A program made the position numbers and the translations under genes. Below, one piece after another: positions 50,678-60,150 of a stretch of DNA of 64,000 nt. Every line of letters begins with the position of its first letter. Positions within the stretch are counted from its first letter, which is position 1. Origin of the DNA: Branchiostoma floridae (Eukaryota > Chordata > Leptocardii > Amphioxiformes > Branchiostomatidae); contig NC_049991.1 of the NCBI RefSeq assembly GCF_000003815.2, positions 8,236,746 to 8,300,745 of the forward strand. Direction: 5' to 3'. Below the pieces are notes generated by a model, which saw only the letters and a program-made list of their open reading frames with translations, was not told the origin of the DNA and made no database searches.

Positions 50678-53600
50678 CTGCATGTATGAAAACACATCAG
50701 ATATTTACAGATTGTAGATGACTAAGTGACATCTATTCTACATGTAGTGATGAGCAAATCAGCCTCAAGGGTTCGAACACCGGCCATAGTTGACTTACTA
50801 TTACATGTACATGCTATTCAAAGGTTGTACTCATGTCCTTCAAAAAGGAACATGAAGCCAGAGTTTCTGTATCTGTGGACGGCCATGCCACAATCAAGTC
50901 AAAGAGCCCACAACAGTTATTGGTATGTATTGGTACGACACAGCATTGAGTGGATCAAGCCAATCAGTCTCACACAGATTGTACACTTGAAAATTGGACT
51001 TGTATACTGTTATCTACATGTATCAATCATAGAATACAAATATAAACAAGCAAGACCAAATATACAGTGGGTTATTTTCCAATTTTCAGAAGAGTTTTTT
51101 TTTCCAAATTGAAAAAAGACTTCATGTCAAAATTTCTAACAAGAATTAAAATGTGAAATCCATTTCAAAGGAAACAATCTTGCGGTGAAAAGTGTATTTA
51201 AAACAAACTTCCAAAAACATGATTCTTAGTTTTGCTTAAAATGGCTTGGCAAAGTCATTAATGTAGTGAAATTAACTATAACTGGTATAATGGTAGCCTA
51301 CCTTTCTTTTGCAGCAATGGTTGGATCCATTCTTGACCCCTGACCCCTCCGACAGGCTGAAGTATGCCGGTGGTCAAGTCGTCCACTACGGCCTTGCCCG
51401 TCTCGAAGCCGTCCGTCATGGTGGTCAGAATGACTCCAGTGGGACCCCGCCTTACCCAACCACTACAGTACAGACCTGGGGAAAACCACATTTGTTGAGA
51501 AATGGTCTATTTAACCCTCTTGTTGCTGAGGTTGTGTTTCATCAGTCTTTTGGAATTTGTGTCAGTTATGGGGTAGGGTAGCAGGAATATGGTTAAACAA
51601 TATGATAAACTTCTCCCATACTTCTCTCAAATTGAAGTAACAACTTTTAGATCCAGCAATACATTTTGCAGCTTTCTTTCTTGGTACATTAAAAAAAAAA
51701 ATGTACATGTACAGTCAAACCTGCCCGAGCGACCACCTCTTCTCAGCGACCACCTGGCCATTTCGACCGCTTTTTCTCGGTCCCGATTTTTTTTCCCATT
51801 GACGTAAGCATTAAGTAACCTTTTCTCAACGACCACCTGGCCAACGCGACCGCGACCGGCCCAAATTTGGACCCATAACGCATCATTTTCAAAATTGAGG
51901 TTTTCATCAAATTTTGAAAGATAACTAGCACGATTCTTTGCCAAATCGGCCAGTTTGCGTCGGATTTTGACTGCCTTTACGATGTTATGTTTAGAATAGA
52001 TAAATATGGCGGCGGTCAATGGGTGGGTCAATGGGGCAGTCTACTGTAATATGGGAGGAAATTTCGTTCTAAGAAAATCCGAATTTAGTTGTTACAGAAG
52101 TTTTTTTAAAAATCTATGTCATTATAAAGTAATGATGAAACGTTTGTAGCCTCATACTTTTTTAAGAAAGATCTGTGTAGCTCATACCTTTTTAAGAAAG
52201 ATCTGTGTGAGTGCTTGTGTCCAACTGAACTGTACATCCACCCGTGGGTAAGTACGCTATCGGGACGTACCGGGCATCGAATTTGAAAGGTGCACCATAG
52301 TTATTTCAGATACGGCGATCAAGACCACGACGCATAAAGGCTTGTATGGTAACTGACAGCATCAAAGTTCCCTTACTGTCTAAAACGTTAGTGTACAAAT
52401 ATTGAGCTTTAAAACGCTTCTTTGCGCACGTGCAGTGTGCTTGCTATTTGCCATTTAACACAACGGAAACCATTTATACTTTGCATCGGACATGTTTTGA
52501 GTCGATACTCTTCTCAGCGACCACATGTCCAAATCGACCGTTTTTTTCCGGTCCCCCGGGTGGTCGTCTTGGGCAGGTTTGACTGTATACTGTATACATC
52601 TTTATAGACACCTGGCATGAAAGGGTATATTTTCTAGTCACAGGAGAAAGTAGACAATGGCTACCACACAACTTTATGACAAAACTTATTTCTAAAATGT
52701 ACATTAATTTAGGCTTCATGAATCCTCATGTTTGGTTATTGGACACTTAATGTAAAATTTCAGCAAGAATTGTCAAAATAGAGGGCTGAGGGGAAAACTT
52801 CAGACTCAGACTCTCTAGAAATCCCCCAAGAGGCCAAACCATCAAATTGATCTGAAGAGGCATTATAAACTCATAGCTAAAATGTACATCACCTTTGCAC
52901 CCAGTGACTCTCCCTGCTTCATTAGGTATGACACCCTTCTGCGAGTCGAAGGGGACAGTGTCGTCTATCGGTTCACTTTTGTAACCGATACTTCTGAGGA
53001 CCAGTCCACACGACAGGACTTCTGTCTCACCGGTGGGGACAGCACGGGCTGAACTGTCAGAACCCTGGCAGAATAAAACAGACACTTGTTCACACTTTTG
53101 CTGACTGTAAAATGTGCTTGTGTCATAGGAGTTCATGATAGCCCTTCAAATTCACTTTTGGGAACAGGTGCACTGGTGCCCCTAACCTAAATCATAGTGG
53201 CACATATGTACAATAGTGCCTTTTTATGTTAACACAAATATATTTCATCAGTTAAGAATTAGCTGAACAGCTCCAATATTTGGTGCACGTGCCGGACTAT
53301 TTTAAGCCCTTTTAAGTTATTCTGCAAAATTGCTACATTGTAAGTATATGTCTTCAGTACCCCTGAAATAGAGTAATACTGAAACAGGCAATGACATGAT
53401 CAGCATCATATTAAGAATACTTGTGCCATTAAGGTTACAATCTTAACCCTCTCTGAATTATACTAGGTACCCTAAGAGTCACACATTATAAGAAAACACT
53501 GTTATCAAGACCTTCTCATGAACACATATTGGATATTCCAAGTGTGTATACCTTGGCGATTACCAATGCTACATTTTAGCAGATCTCCTATTTGTTTCAA

Positions 53601-56600
53601 TGGGTACCTGGTGGAATTTTGAGATTTGACATACACAATTGTGTACTCTACACTATAACTTACCTCTAATTGGTTTACCCCTAACCGAATCCCTGACACT
53701 CGACTTCCATCTTCAGAAGACAGAATTTCCAAAGGACTTCTTAAAAACTTCAGTCCCCATTCCTTAGTGGCCTGGGCTAGCCTCTGTGCCTCCTGTGCAG
53801 TTGCGCCCCCTGTCTGTGCTGTCTTGATCAGCAGCTCGGTCAGCCTTTTTCTGGGCCTCTGTAGTGCTGCAGAAATCATCAGACAATGAAATTGGCATAC
53901 AAAAAATTCAGAAACTTATGTTCGATCACACATTTGATCACCTCCGTTATTACTTTTTAAATTGTATAGCATTCAATTTATTACATGTATGTATGATTGT
54001 GAACCCCATTTCAAAATTTGTCACTGTTTGATTAGTCATAATCCTATTTTCAAAGGTCAGAGCTGACTATGCATGATCATAGCAAGCAAGTAGTATGGCA
54101 TGCATACATTTTGTATGTGCACTATCATCATGAAGGAAGAAAAGAGTTTACCCACATTTTACTTTGTCCTCAAGTCCGGCAAAGTCAGCAGGATCTAAGA
54201 GTGGTCTACAGTCCGGCAGCTTGGTCATCTCACGCAGCTCTTTTATAGTAAAGGCAGTCTGACAAAAAATAGAACAATGTCATTCTGCAACATGTCCAGA
54301 TGTGTACCTACATGTAAACCTCTGTACCTGTACCTGATGTTATGTTGAGGTACACATCTCTAATCTACACCTGAACCAGCTATAAACAAGTCAATGACAG
54401 TAACTTTAAAAATCCTTTGATTTCTTTTCACATTCCGACAAAGCTATTTCTCATAGATAGCTGAATAGAGATTAGCGCCTGGGGCAAAAATTCTATAAAA
54501 CTGATAATTGTTTGACATGCCTATAATTGTTAATAAGACCATGTTGATTTCTAGAGATACCCAATATAATGCCAGAGGCATGACAGTGTGTTATGAAAGC
54601 TGACAGCTTGTCAATCAATCAATAACATGGCAGCTGATGCTCAAATATTTAATAAAGTGTAAAGCTGTTGTCCTTTGATGACATGAAGCATTACAATTTT
54701 TTTAATGGTTGTTGGGGCAATGTGGCTTACCACTGATTGGTTGTGTCCAAGGCTATAAACCTATGCGGATCCTTATTTATCAACAAGTGTGAAGTGTTCT
54801 TTAAGTTTAATAGATCCTTGTNNNNNNNNNNNNNNNNNNNNNNNNNNNNNNNNNNNNNNNNNNNNNNNNNNNNNNNNNNNNNNNNNNNNNNNNNNNNNNN
54901 NNNNNNNNNNNNNNNNNNNNNAATAGAATCTTGGTTTAAAGAAATGCCTGTTACATTGCACAGCAGGTTCAACAGGTCAAACAACTGATAGAGGAATTAA
55001 AAAGAGTATTCACTGGTGTGATGAGGTCAGACAACAGAAAAAACAGTTCCTGAATTTGACTTATTTTAGAGCATGCCTAAAACTTACTTGCAAAGGTCCT
55101 CTTCTGCCCACAATATAGACAGTTTTCACCTGGCTGGTCTCTAGAGCTGCTGCTGCATGGTCTGTGATGTCTGTTATCTATGGGAGAGGAAATAATCATT
55201 ATTAATCTGTACGAGTATCCATAAGTCCATACATGTATGTCAATCCATCCATCATCCAACTACAAACCCAACCCAACCCAACCAACCAACCATCCATCCA
55301 TCCATCCATGTCTCACCACAGAGTGAAAGGAAGCGAAGGACAAAAAATTGTGGAAATGACAGGAAGTATGTTGGTAGACATAATCCTTCATCAACCTTGG
55401 CAAACAGCTTGTGTCCACCATAAAAAGTGTCCCCCATGCAGATATCCCACCATGAAAAAGTGTCCCCATGAATAATTTCCCCCATACAGATATGTCCCCA
55501 TGTAAAAGAGTACCCCATGCAAAAGTACCTCCTTGATGTAGAGATTTTCCCTGGTATCATTGTAGTAATGTTGCTGGACTATCGTGGGTTGGCGAGTTGC
55601 TTTCCTGTGCTGTTCCTTACCTTGAGAATGCTGAGTGGAGTCAGTAATATCCTGGCTACATCTAATGCCACGTTCCCCTGCCCTAGCACCACTGCTGTGT
55701 CTGTGTCCAACATGGGGGCCAGCTGGATATCATAGAGGAAGCAAACAGAAAGATCAATGCCTATGCGTGTATACATGTATGTTAGCATGCAGGTACAAGT
55801 CAAAAGTTACAATCTACTACTGCAGACGTCAAAATATTTGCAGCAGTATTAGTTTGGCAGAATTTCGTGCTTGTCGGTGGATCTGCTCCCCAGTGTAAGG
55901 GTGTCTAGTGCGTCCAATTTCTTGTTATTTCAAGAAAAGTGCACCTAAATGGCTAGCCTGGAGGCATGCCTGGCTAAAAGCATACTATAAGTGTACTTAC
56001 ATGTTTGTCCTGTGGAAGACCATTATACCATCCAACAAACGCCCTCGCTGAGTAAACTCCAGATAGATCCTGTACAGTACAGTATGTTGATGAAGGTTAA
56101 TAGACATCCAGGTAAGAAGAGTTTGCCACATAGCAGTTACTTTAGCAACTGGATATGATTTGAGAAACGGTCAGATGCTTCAGGTAGAATCCAATACCAG
56201 TGACAGTGACACAGAGTACATTGTCTTTATTAGAAAACTCATCCCCTAAGGAAAATTTCAGGGGAATGTAGGGATTTGATAATGGAAAAAGGTACAAAAT
56301 GTAAATCTGATGTATATATCTGATGCTCCTATTTATATTTCTGGTGGGTTTGACTTGTTCTTTGAAGGCAGTGGCCAATGAATAGTCCCACATTTTTAGT
56401 GCATTTTGTGATTTTAGTAAAATGCAGTCTTTTGCAAGTTTTCTGGATCATGGTGAAAGCTTGGGGAAAACAATTAAAAAAATGCCTTTTCCTTTCAGCC
56501 TGAAAATGACAGAATTCACAAATGTAATATATTTTATTTTCAACTGCATCCATTGATATAATTTTTGCATATTTGAGAGACTATATCACAATATAGCGAG

Positions 56601-58808
56601 CACACACTGTCATACAATGCATCAAGCCTATTGTTTAACAAACTTTCTACAATCTCTTGAATCATTTGAACTTTTGTGAAGTAATAAGTATACTCAGATT
56701 TTTAGCGATGCCTCAGGGGCTAGCCTAATAGTATAGTGTTTGTCCGTATGACAAGAATTCCCCAAATCCCAGGAATTTTTCTACAGGCAAGTCAAAAGTT
56801 TTTATTGCCACACTTATTCCATTTTCAGTAAGAAGTAAAAAGGAAAATGAAGTTCTTGTAAGCTATGGACTATAGGAAAAGAACATACTTCTTGTCAAAA
56901 CTATCCTTGCTGTAAGACTATTATGAAACATGACACCCACCTCTCCTGGTATCCCAAACTCCTTGTCTGCATCAGCTCCATAGGACTGGAACAAAATGGG
57001 TCAGTTAGCAACTGAAAAGGGGGTAACTTGTTTGTTGTCTTTGCAAAACTTGACAGGAAATAATCTAAATTTTCAAAAGTCACATGACGAATCTTATCAT
57101 TAAAACAGAGTTTGGACAAGGAAAAAATACTGGCATGTTTTCCAAATCTAACGACTTATTGTATTCCACCTAGTTTTCCATAAATCATGATTTTAATCTG
57201 TCTGGACGGGTTTATTAATTAACAAGGGTCAGGATGATATCACAAATGCGAAGTATGCCTTCACTCAAGTAAATTTACACACACTTCTACACTGTGGATT
57301 GAAAAAAAAGCCACTTGCCATAATGACTGCATCGTACGCCTGCCTTAGCTCCGCCACCGTCACATCCCTGCCGACCGTTACGTTCCCCAGAAAGGAACAT
57401 CTTTCATTGGACGCTGTGTTGGTAAACGTGTTGATCACATTCTGAAAAGAAAGGCAACCCAATGACATTTGTGTCAAACATTGGTATGGCTATGGATATA
57501 AAGTGTAAGCAACACAAGCTATTGAAACAAGCAAAAACGGAAAAGACAAACTCTCTATCTACATCAGACAAAGATAAAGGCCCTTAACTTTTACAGTTAT
57601 TGTCTGGACCATTCTTGATAAAGATACATGTTCAGTCATTTTATGCTTATGTCTAAGCAAGGAGCTTTAATCAACCAATTCAATGATGTATTGGGGAATA
57701 TTGTGGCCTTACCTTGACTTCTGGGTGATCGGGTGCCACACCAAACCTCACTAAACCAAATGGTACAGGTAACTTTTCATAGATGTCAACTCTGGCTGTC
57801 TTGTGGTTCTACAAGTACACCAAAATAAAATGAAATATTTTGATTTGGTGGTCAACAGATAAAATATTTTTTTTTAATGTTGAAACAAATTTGACAATCA
57901 GGCTTTACCTCACAAAGCTGTCTCAAAGTAATACCAAAGTGACCAAAATTTCAGAACACCCTCCTCCCAAGACATTCCACAATGGAACAGCTCTTTGACC
58001 TACTTTCAGGATGTGTTGGGCTGTGTAGAAACCAGCAGGGCCACTCCCAACAATGCACACGTGTGGACCAGGTGTGGAGGTGTGGCAGAACCACCTGTGC
58101 TGACTAGGTGTGGCAGTGTGGCAGAACCACCTGTGCTGACCAGGTGTGGAGTTGTGGCAGAACCACCTGTGCTGACCAGGTGTGGAGGTTTGGTACAGCG
58201 ACCTCTGGGAAAACTTGAAAACTGTCTCACATGAATGTTTCTTCACAGCATGGCAATGGGCTGCCGTAGAGATACCTGTTTACAAAAACAAGAAATCAAT
58301 GAGCACATGACGTTAGCTCTATGGAATTTTTCACATTTAATGTGCAATATAACGTTATCAGCTGATGCTCAACAAGTTCCATGCAAAAATCCTCTAATGT
58401 AACCTTTGCCAAAATTACTAGAGCTCTATAGCTACTCTACTGTGCTCCATATTACCATTGTTGGGTGAACCTCTTTCCATCACCAAAATGTCAGTGTGAC
58501 AACAACCAATTCCTTATGTAGACAAATACTGGGCAACGCTGTTCAAATGAATACTCTGTGTGGACAGCCATTTTATAATTTGTTCAACATTCCTGAACAC
58601 TGTAATTTTGAATGCAACATTTTTTTGGCATAACTTCCGCTCGCATCAGTTTTGAGGTTACCAAGGGATGTCATCCATATAATCAAATCAAAATGGTCTA
58701 ACTTGTATAACATGTAAAGTTAAATTTGGTTTTAAAGTTACCTGAGATTCTGCATAAAACCCCCCTAAACGCCAGTCTACCGGCAACATAGCCTGTCTTG
58801 ACGTCCAT
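50547..58808 (-). CDS. FDXR: NADPH:adrenodoxin (ferredoxin) oxidoreductase, mitochondrial
   Basis: This is a flavoprotein of the mitochondrial matrix that passes electrons from NADPH through FAD to ferredoxin, for P450 steroid/sterol chemistry and iron-sulfur cluster assembly. Thirteen coding exons join with consistent phases to 548 residues (human about 491). Residues 1-50 are a basic presequence. Residues 52-87 are three 12-residue repeats. Residues 95-113 hold the FAD motif [36 protein letters not shown] follows, [14 protein letters not shown] at 238-251 is the NADPH-binding motif, GRRGPLQ ends at 288, then [21 protein letters not shown], and [13 protein letters not shown] at the end of the NADPH domain. 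The extra length over human is mainly the repeat. The start used here is ATG at 58808; an upstream exon at 59440-59500 could supply another N-terminus. Confidence 0.95.
51302..51475 (-). CDS. FDXR: FDXR exon 12
   Basis: 58 codons with [20 protein letters not shown] then TDGFETG, the conserved W(V)(K/R)RGPTGVI that closes the NADPH domain. Confidence 0.97.
51712..52585. mobile_element. Pogo/Tc1-mariner-type non-autonomous element, 874 bp
   Basis: Ends CAGTCAAACCTGCCC... and ...GGGCAGGTTTGACTG, near-perfect inverted repeats of about 28 bp flanked by TA on both sides. Internal CGACCACCTGGCC words repeat. No transposase. In FDXR intron 11. Confidence 0.75.
52893..53064 (-). CDS. FDXR: FDXR exon 11
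   Basis: 57 codons with [20 protein letters not shown] then [13 protein letters not shown] and [11 protein letters not shown]. Donor gtgatg, phase 1. Confidence 0.96.
53664..53866 (-). CDS. FDXR: FDXR exon 10
   Basis: 67 codons with [34 protein letters not shown] and [11 protein letters not shown]. Confidence 0.95.
54156..54258 (-). CDS. FDXR: FDXR exon 9
   Basis: 34 codons plus one base, [20 protein letters not shown] onward to EDKVK. Of two adjacent donors, gtgggt (phase 1) rather than gtaaaa is required to keep the family spacing before RPRKRL. The N gap in the preceding intron hides no expected exon. Confidence 0.92.
54822..54921. other. Assembly gap (100 N)
   Basis: A fixed-length N run in FDXR intron 8. 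Flanking exons join with the expected family sequence, so no exon is missing. Confidence 0.99.
55088..55177 (-). CDS. FDXR: FDXR exon 8
   Basis: 30 codons, [20 protein letters not shown] then [10 protein letters not shown]. The arginines of GRRG bind the NADP 2'-phosphate in the family. Confidence 0.96.
55241..55315. repeat. CCAT/CCAAC low-complexity repeat
   Basis: Runs of CCATC and CCAAC in FDXR intron 7. Confidence 0.8.
55621..55722 (-). CDS. FDXR: FDXR exon 7: NADPH-binding loop
   Basis: 34 codons with [20 protein letters not shown], the GxGxxA dinucleotide-binding loop. Confidence 0.97.
56001..56069 (-). CDS. FDXR: FDXR exon 6
   Basis: 23 codons, [20 protein letters not shown] then DKH, matching the [12 protein letters not shown] motif. 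Confidence 0.96.
56941..56985 (-). CDS. FDXR: FDXR exon 5
   Basis: A 15-codon exon, [15 protein letters not shown], matching human SYGAEDHRALEIPGE. Donor gtgggt. Confidence 0.95.
57319..57441 (-). CDS. FDXR: FDXR exon 4, with GC donor
   Basis: 41 codons: [20 protein letters not shown] then [20 protein letters not shown] and M. The next exon starts SYGAD, so the exon must end at ATG, where the donor is GCAAGT rather than GT. The 333-bp intron ends with an ordinary ttccag. Confidence 0.93.
57713..57808 (-). CDS. FDXR: FDXR exon 3
   Basis: 32 codons, [20 protein letters not shown] then DHPEVK, nearly invariant in the family; it contacts FAD and the substrate face. Confidence 0.97.
58004..58275 (-). 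CDS. FDXR: FDXR exon 2: 12-residue repeats and FAD motif
   Basis: 90 codons. After [14 protein letters not shown] comes a coding tandem repeat of the type (T/N)(S/A)[10 protein letters not shown], three full copies and a partial fourth, then [19 protein letters not shown], the GxGxxG FAD-binding loop. Donor gtaggt, phase 0. Confidence 0.93.
58072..58190 (-). repeat. 36-bp coding minisatellite in FDXR
   Basis: Three units at 58072-58107, 58108-58143 and 58144-58179 plus a partial one. Differences between units are few, so the expansion looks recent. The 36-bp length keeps the frame open. Confidence 0.9.
58742..58808 (-). CDS. FDXR: FDXR exon 1: presequence
   Basis: It encodes [20 protein letters not shown] then IS, with Arg and Lys and one acidic residue, plausible for mitochondrial import. 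An alternative acceptor inside it (at 58792, after caagacag) would splice to the upstream exon in the same frame. That acceptor lacks a pyrimidine tract, so I favour translation starting here. Donor gtaact, phase 1. Confidence 0.6.
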
Positions 58809-58974
58809 CTTCTCCCTCGGCCTCCTTAGAAGCTTCGTGTGAGGAAACCCTTGGAATGCCTAAATTCCTTATCATAAGTATGCCAAGGTTATATCTAACA
58901 GGCAACAACAACCACAGTAAGACTGTCACATGCACGAGCTCTGCAATCAGCTGTTTGGATACCCCATGTGTGTT

Positions 58975-59031
58975 TACGTCACTAAAATAGGGCAGAAATG
59001 ACGTCACTTAAAAGGTGTAGAAATGACATCA
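58975..59031. promoter_or_regulatory. Cluster of three CRE-like sites in the FDXR/GTPBP1 upstream region
   Basis: TACGTCA at 58975-58981, the full palindrome TGACGTCA at 58999-59006 and TGACATCA at 59024-59031, spaced 24-25 bp apart. They lie 167-223 bp upstream of the FDXR start at 58808. CRE/ATF-family control is an inference from the motif. Confidence 0.5.
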
Positions 59032-59439
59032 CCAACTTTGTGTGCGACATGTGTTACCCACAATCCCATGCAAACTAGTCTTGATAACTAAAAAACGCAA
59101 ATCAAATCTTCATCGTTCTTGGTCAAAGATTTTCTTCGAAATATGAAATAGACCAATAAATGAAAGATATATGGTCCTTTATATTTGAATGAAGTAATAA
59201 AGTCTTAATTCCTGGCTGTATTTTGTTGACAAAGACGTAACAGTAGATGGAGTTGCGTACCTTTGCGTTCGCACTTGTAAAGTGATGACACTGCAGCGAT
59301 TGCAGATGCAACCGGACCTCGTTTTGTTGTGTTTGGTGTTGTAATAGCTTCGTAAAATAACGTAAACACTCAACTTCCACAGCCGTTCAGCTCACCAGAC
59401 GACTTTCAAGGAATTGCATCAGCTCTCGGATATACTTAC

Positions 59440-59500
59440 AATGCAGGGTTTCCCTCTTCTTGTGCAATAAGGAGCGATGGATCTTTGCGAGGTTTCTCAT
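59440..59500 (-). CDS. FDXR: Possible alternative first exon of FDXR
   Basis: ATG followed by RNLAKIHRSLLHKKRETLH, a strongly basic, amphipathic mitochondrial-type presequence, ending at a strong donor gtaagt in phase 1. It would join 58742-58792 in frame and give 563 residues. An out-of-frame upstream ATG starts a short uORF whose TGA overlaps this ATG. Confidence 0.4.
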
Positions 59501-59994
59501 CAGCAGACGGTTTGTTGTGCCACCATAATGTTACGAACATTAATGCACCTAATCAATACATACAGGTTACTGTCTATAGCATGTTGAGGTGCTTCTAGTC
59601 GTGTGTTTGTCGTACTGAAGTCTTGTTGTACTCGTGGAACCTGCTGCTTTGTGTATGCGTGTACTGGGGATTTCTGCACACAAGGATCAACCCACAGAAA
59701 ACTCCAGCGCTATTATTCCAGCTGGACCCCTGGATCGATATTCATTCCTCAACTGACGTTTTAAAATCGTCTCATCCTAAGGACAACTGTCAGCGGAGGA
59801 CTCTCTTCAAGAATCTGAAGAAAGAAAAGTCGACTTGATAGAGGAAAAAACAACATCCCAGAGCTACATTTTGCCATCTGGTACTAGTTTATCAGTTATC
59901 AATTAATCTGAACCTTGTAACCCATTAAAACAATAGGTTGGTAAGTAAACAACAAGGCAGAGATATCAAAAAGCCAGGTAAGACTTAGGACGAG

Positions 59995-60150
59995 ATGGCA
60001 TCGGCGGTGGATATGCCGTTGGACGCGGCGAACGCTGCGATGCCCAGCGAAGACGATGAGATGGGGATGAGTCAGGACGGAGATAACTTCTTCGCTCAAG
60101 ATGTCACTGAGATGACCAATGGGGGAGTGAACAGCGGCATCCCGGCAAAG
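59995..60150 (+). CDS. GTPBP1: GTPBP1-like exon 1
   Basis: 52 codons, [20 protein letters not shown] onward, Met- and Asp-rich without a fold I recognise. The donor gtgagg follows ATCCCGGCAAAG, phase 0. The ATG is the first in frame. Confidence 0.75.

Larger units (their letters stand above)
58809..59994. promoter_or_regulatory. Shared upstream region between divergent FDXR and GTPBP1
   Basis: The two genes are head-to-head: start codons are 1.19 kb apart using ATG 58808, or 0.5 kb using ATG 59500. No TATA box is obvious. It holds the CRE-like cluster and the possible alternative FDXR exon, and otherwise nothing coding that I can support. Confidence 0.5.

Noticed and set aside
57995-58246. 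Plus- and minus-strand ORFs with [10 protein letters not shown]-type repeats
   Set aside because: Alternative frames of the FDXR coding minisatellite; only the frame joining the FAD motif is real.
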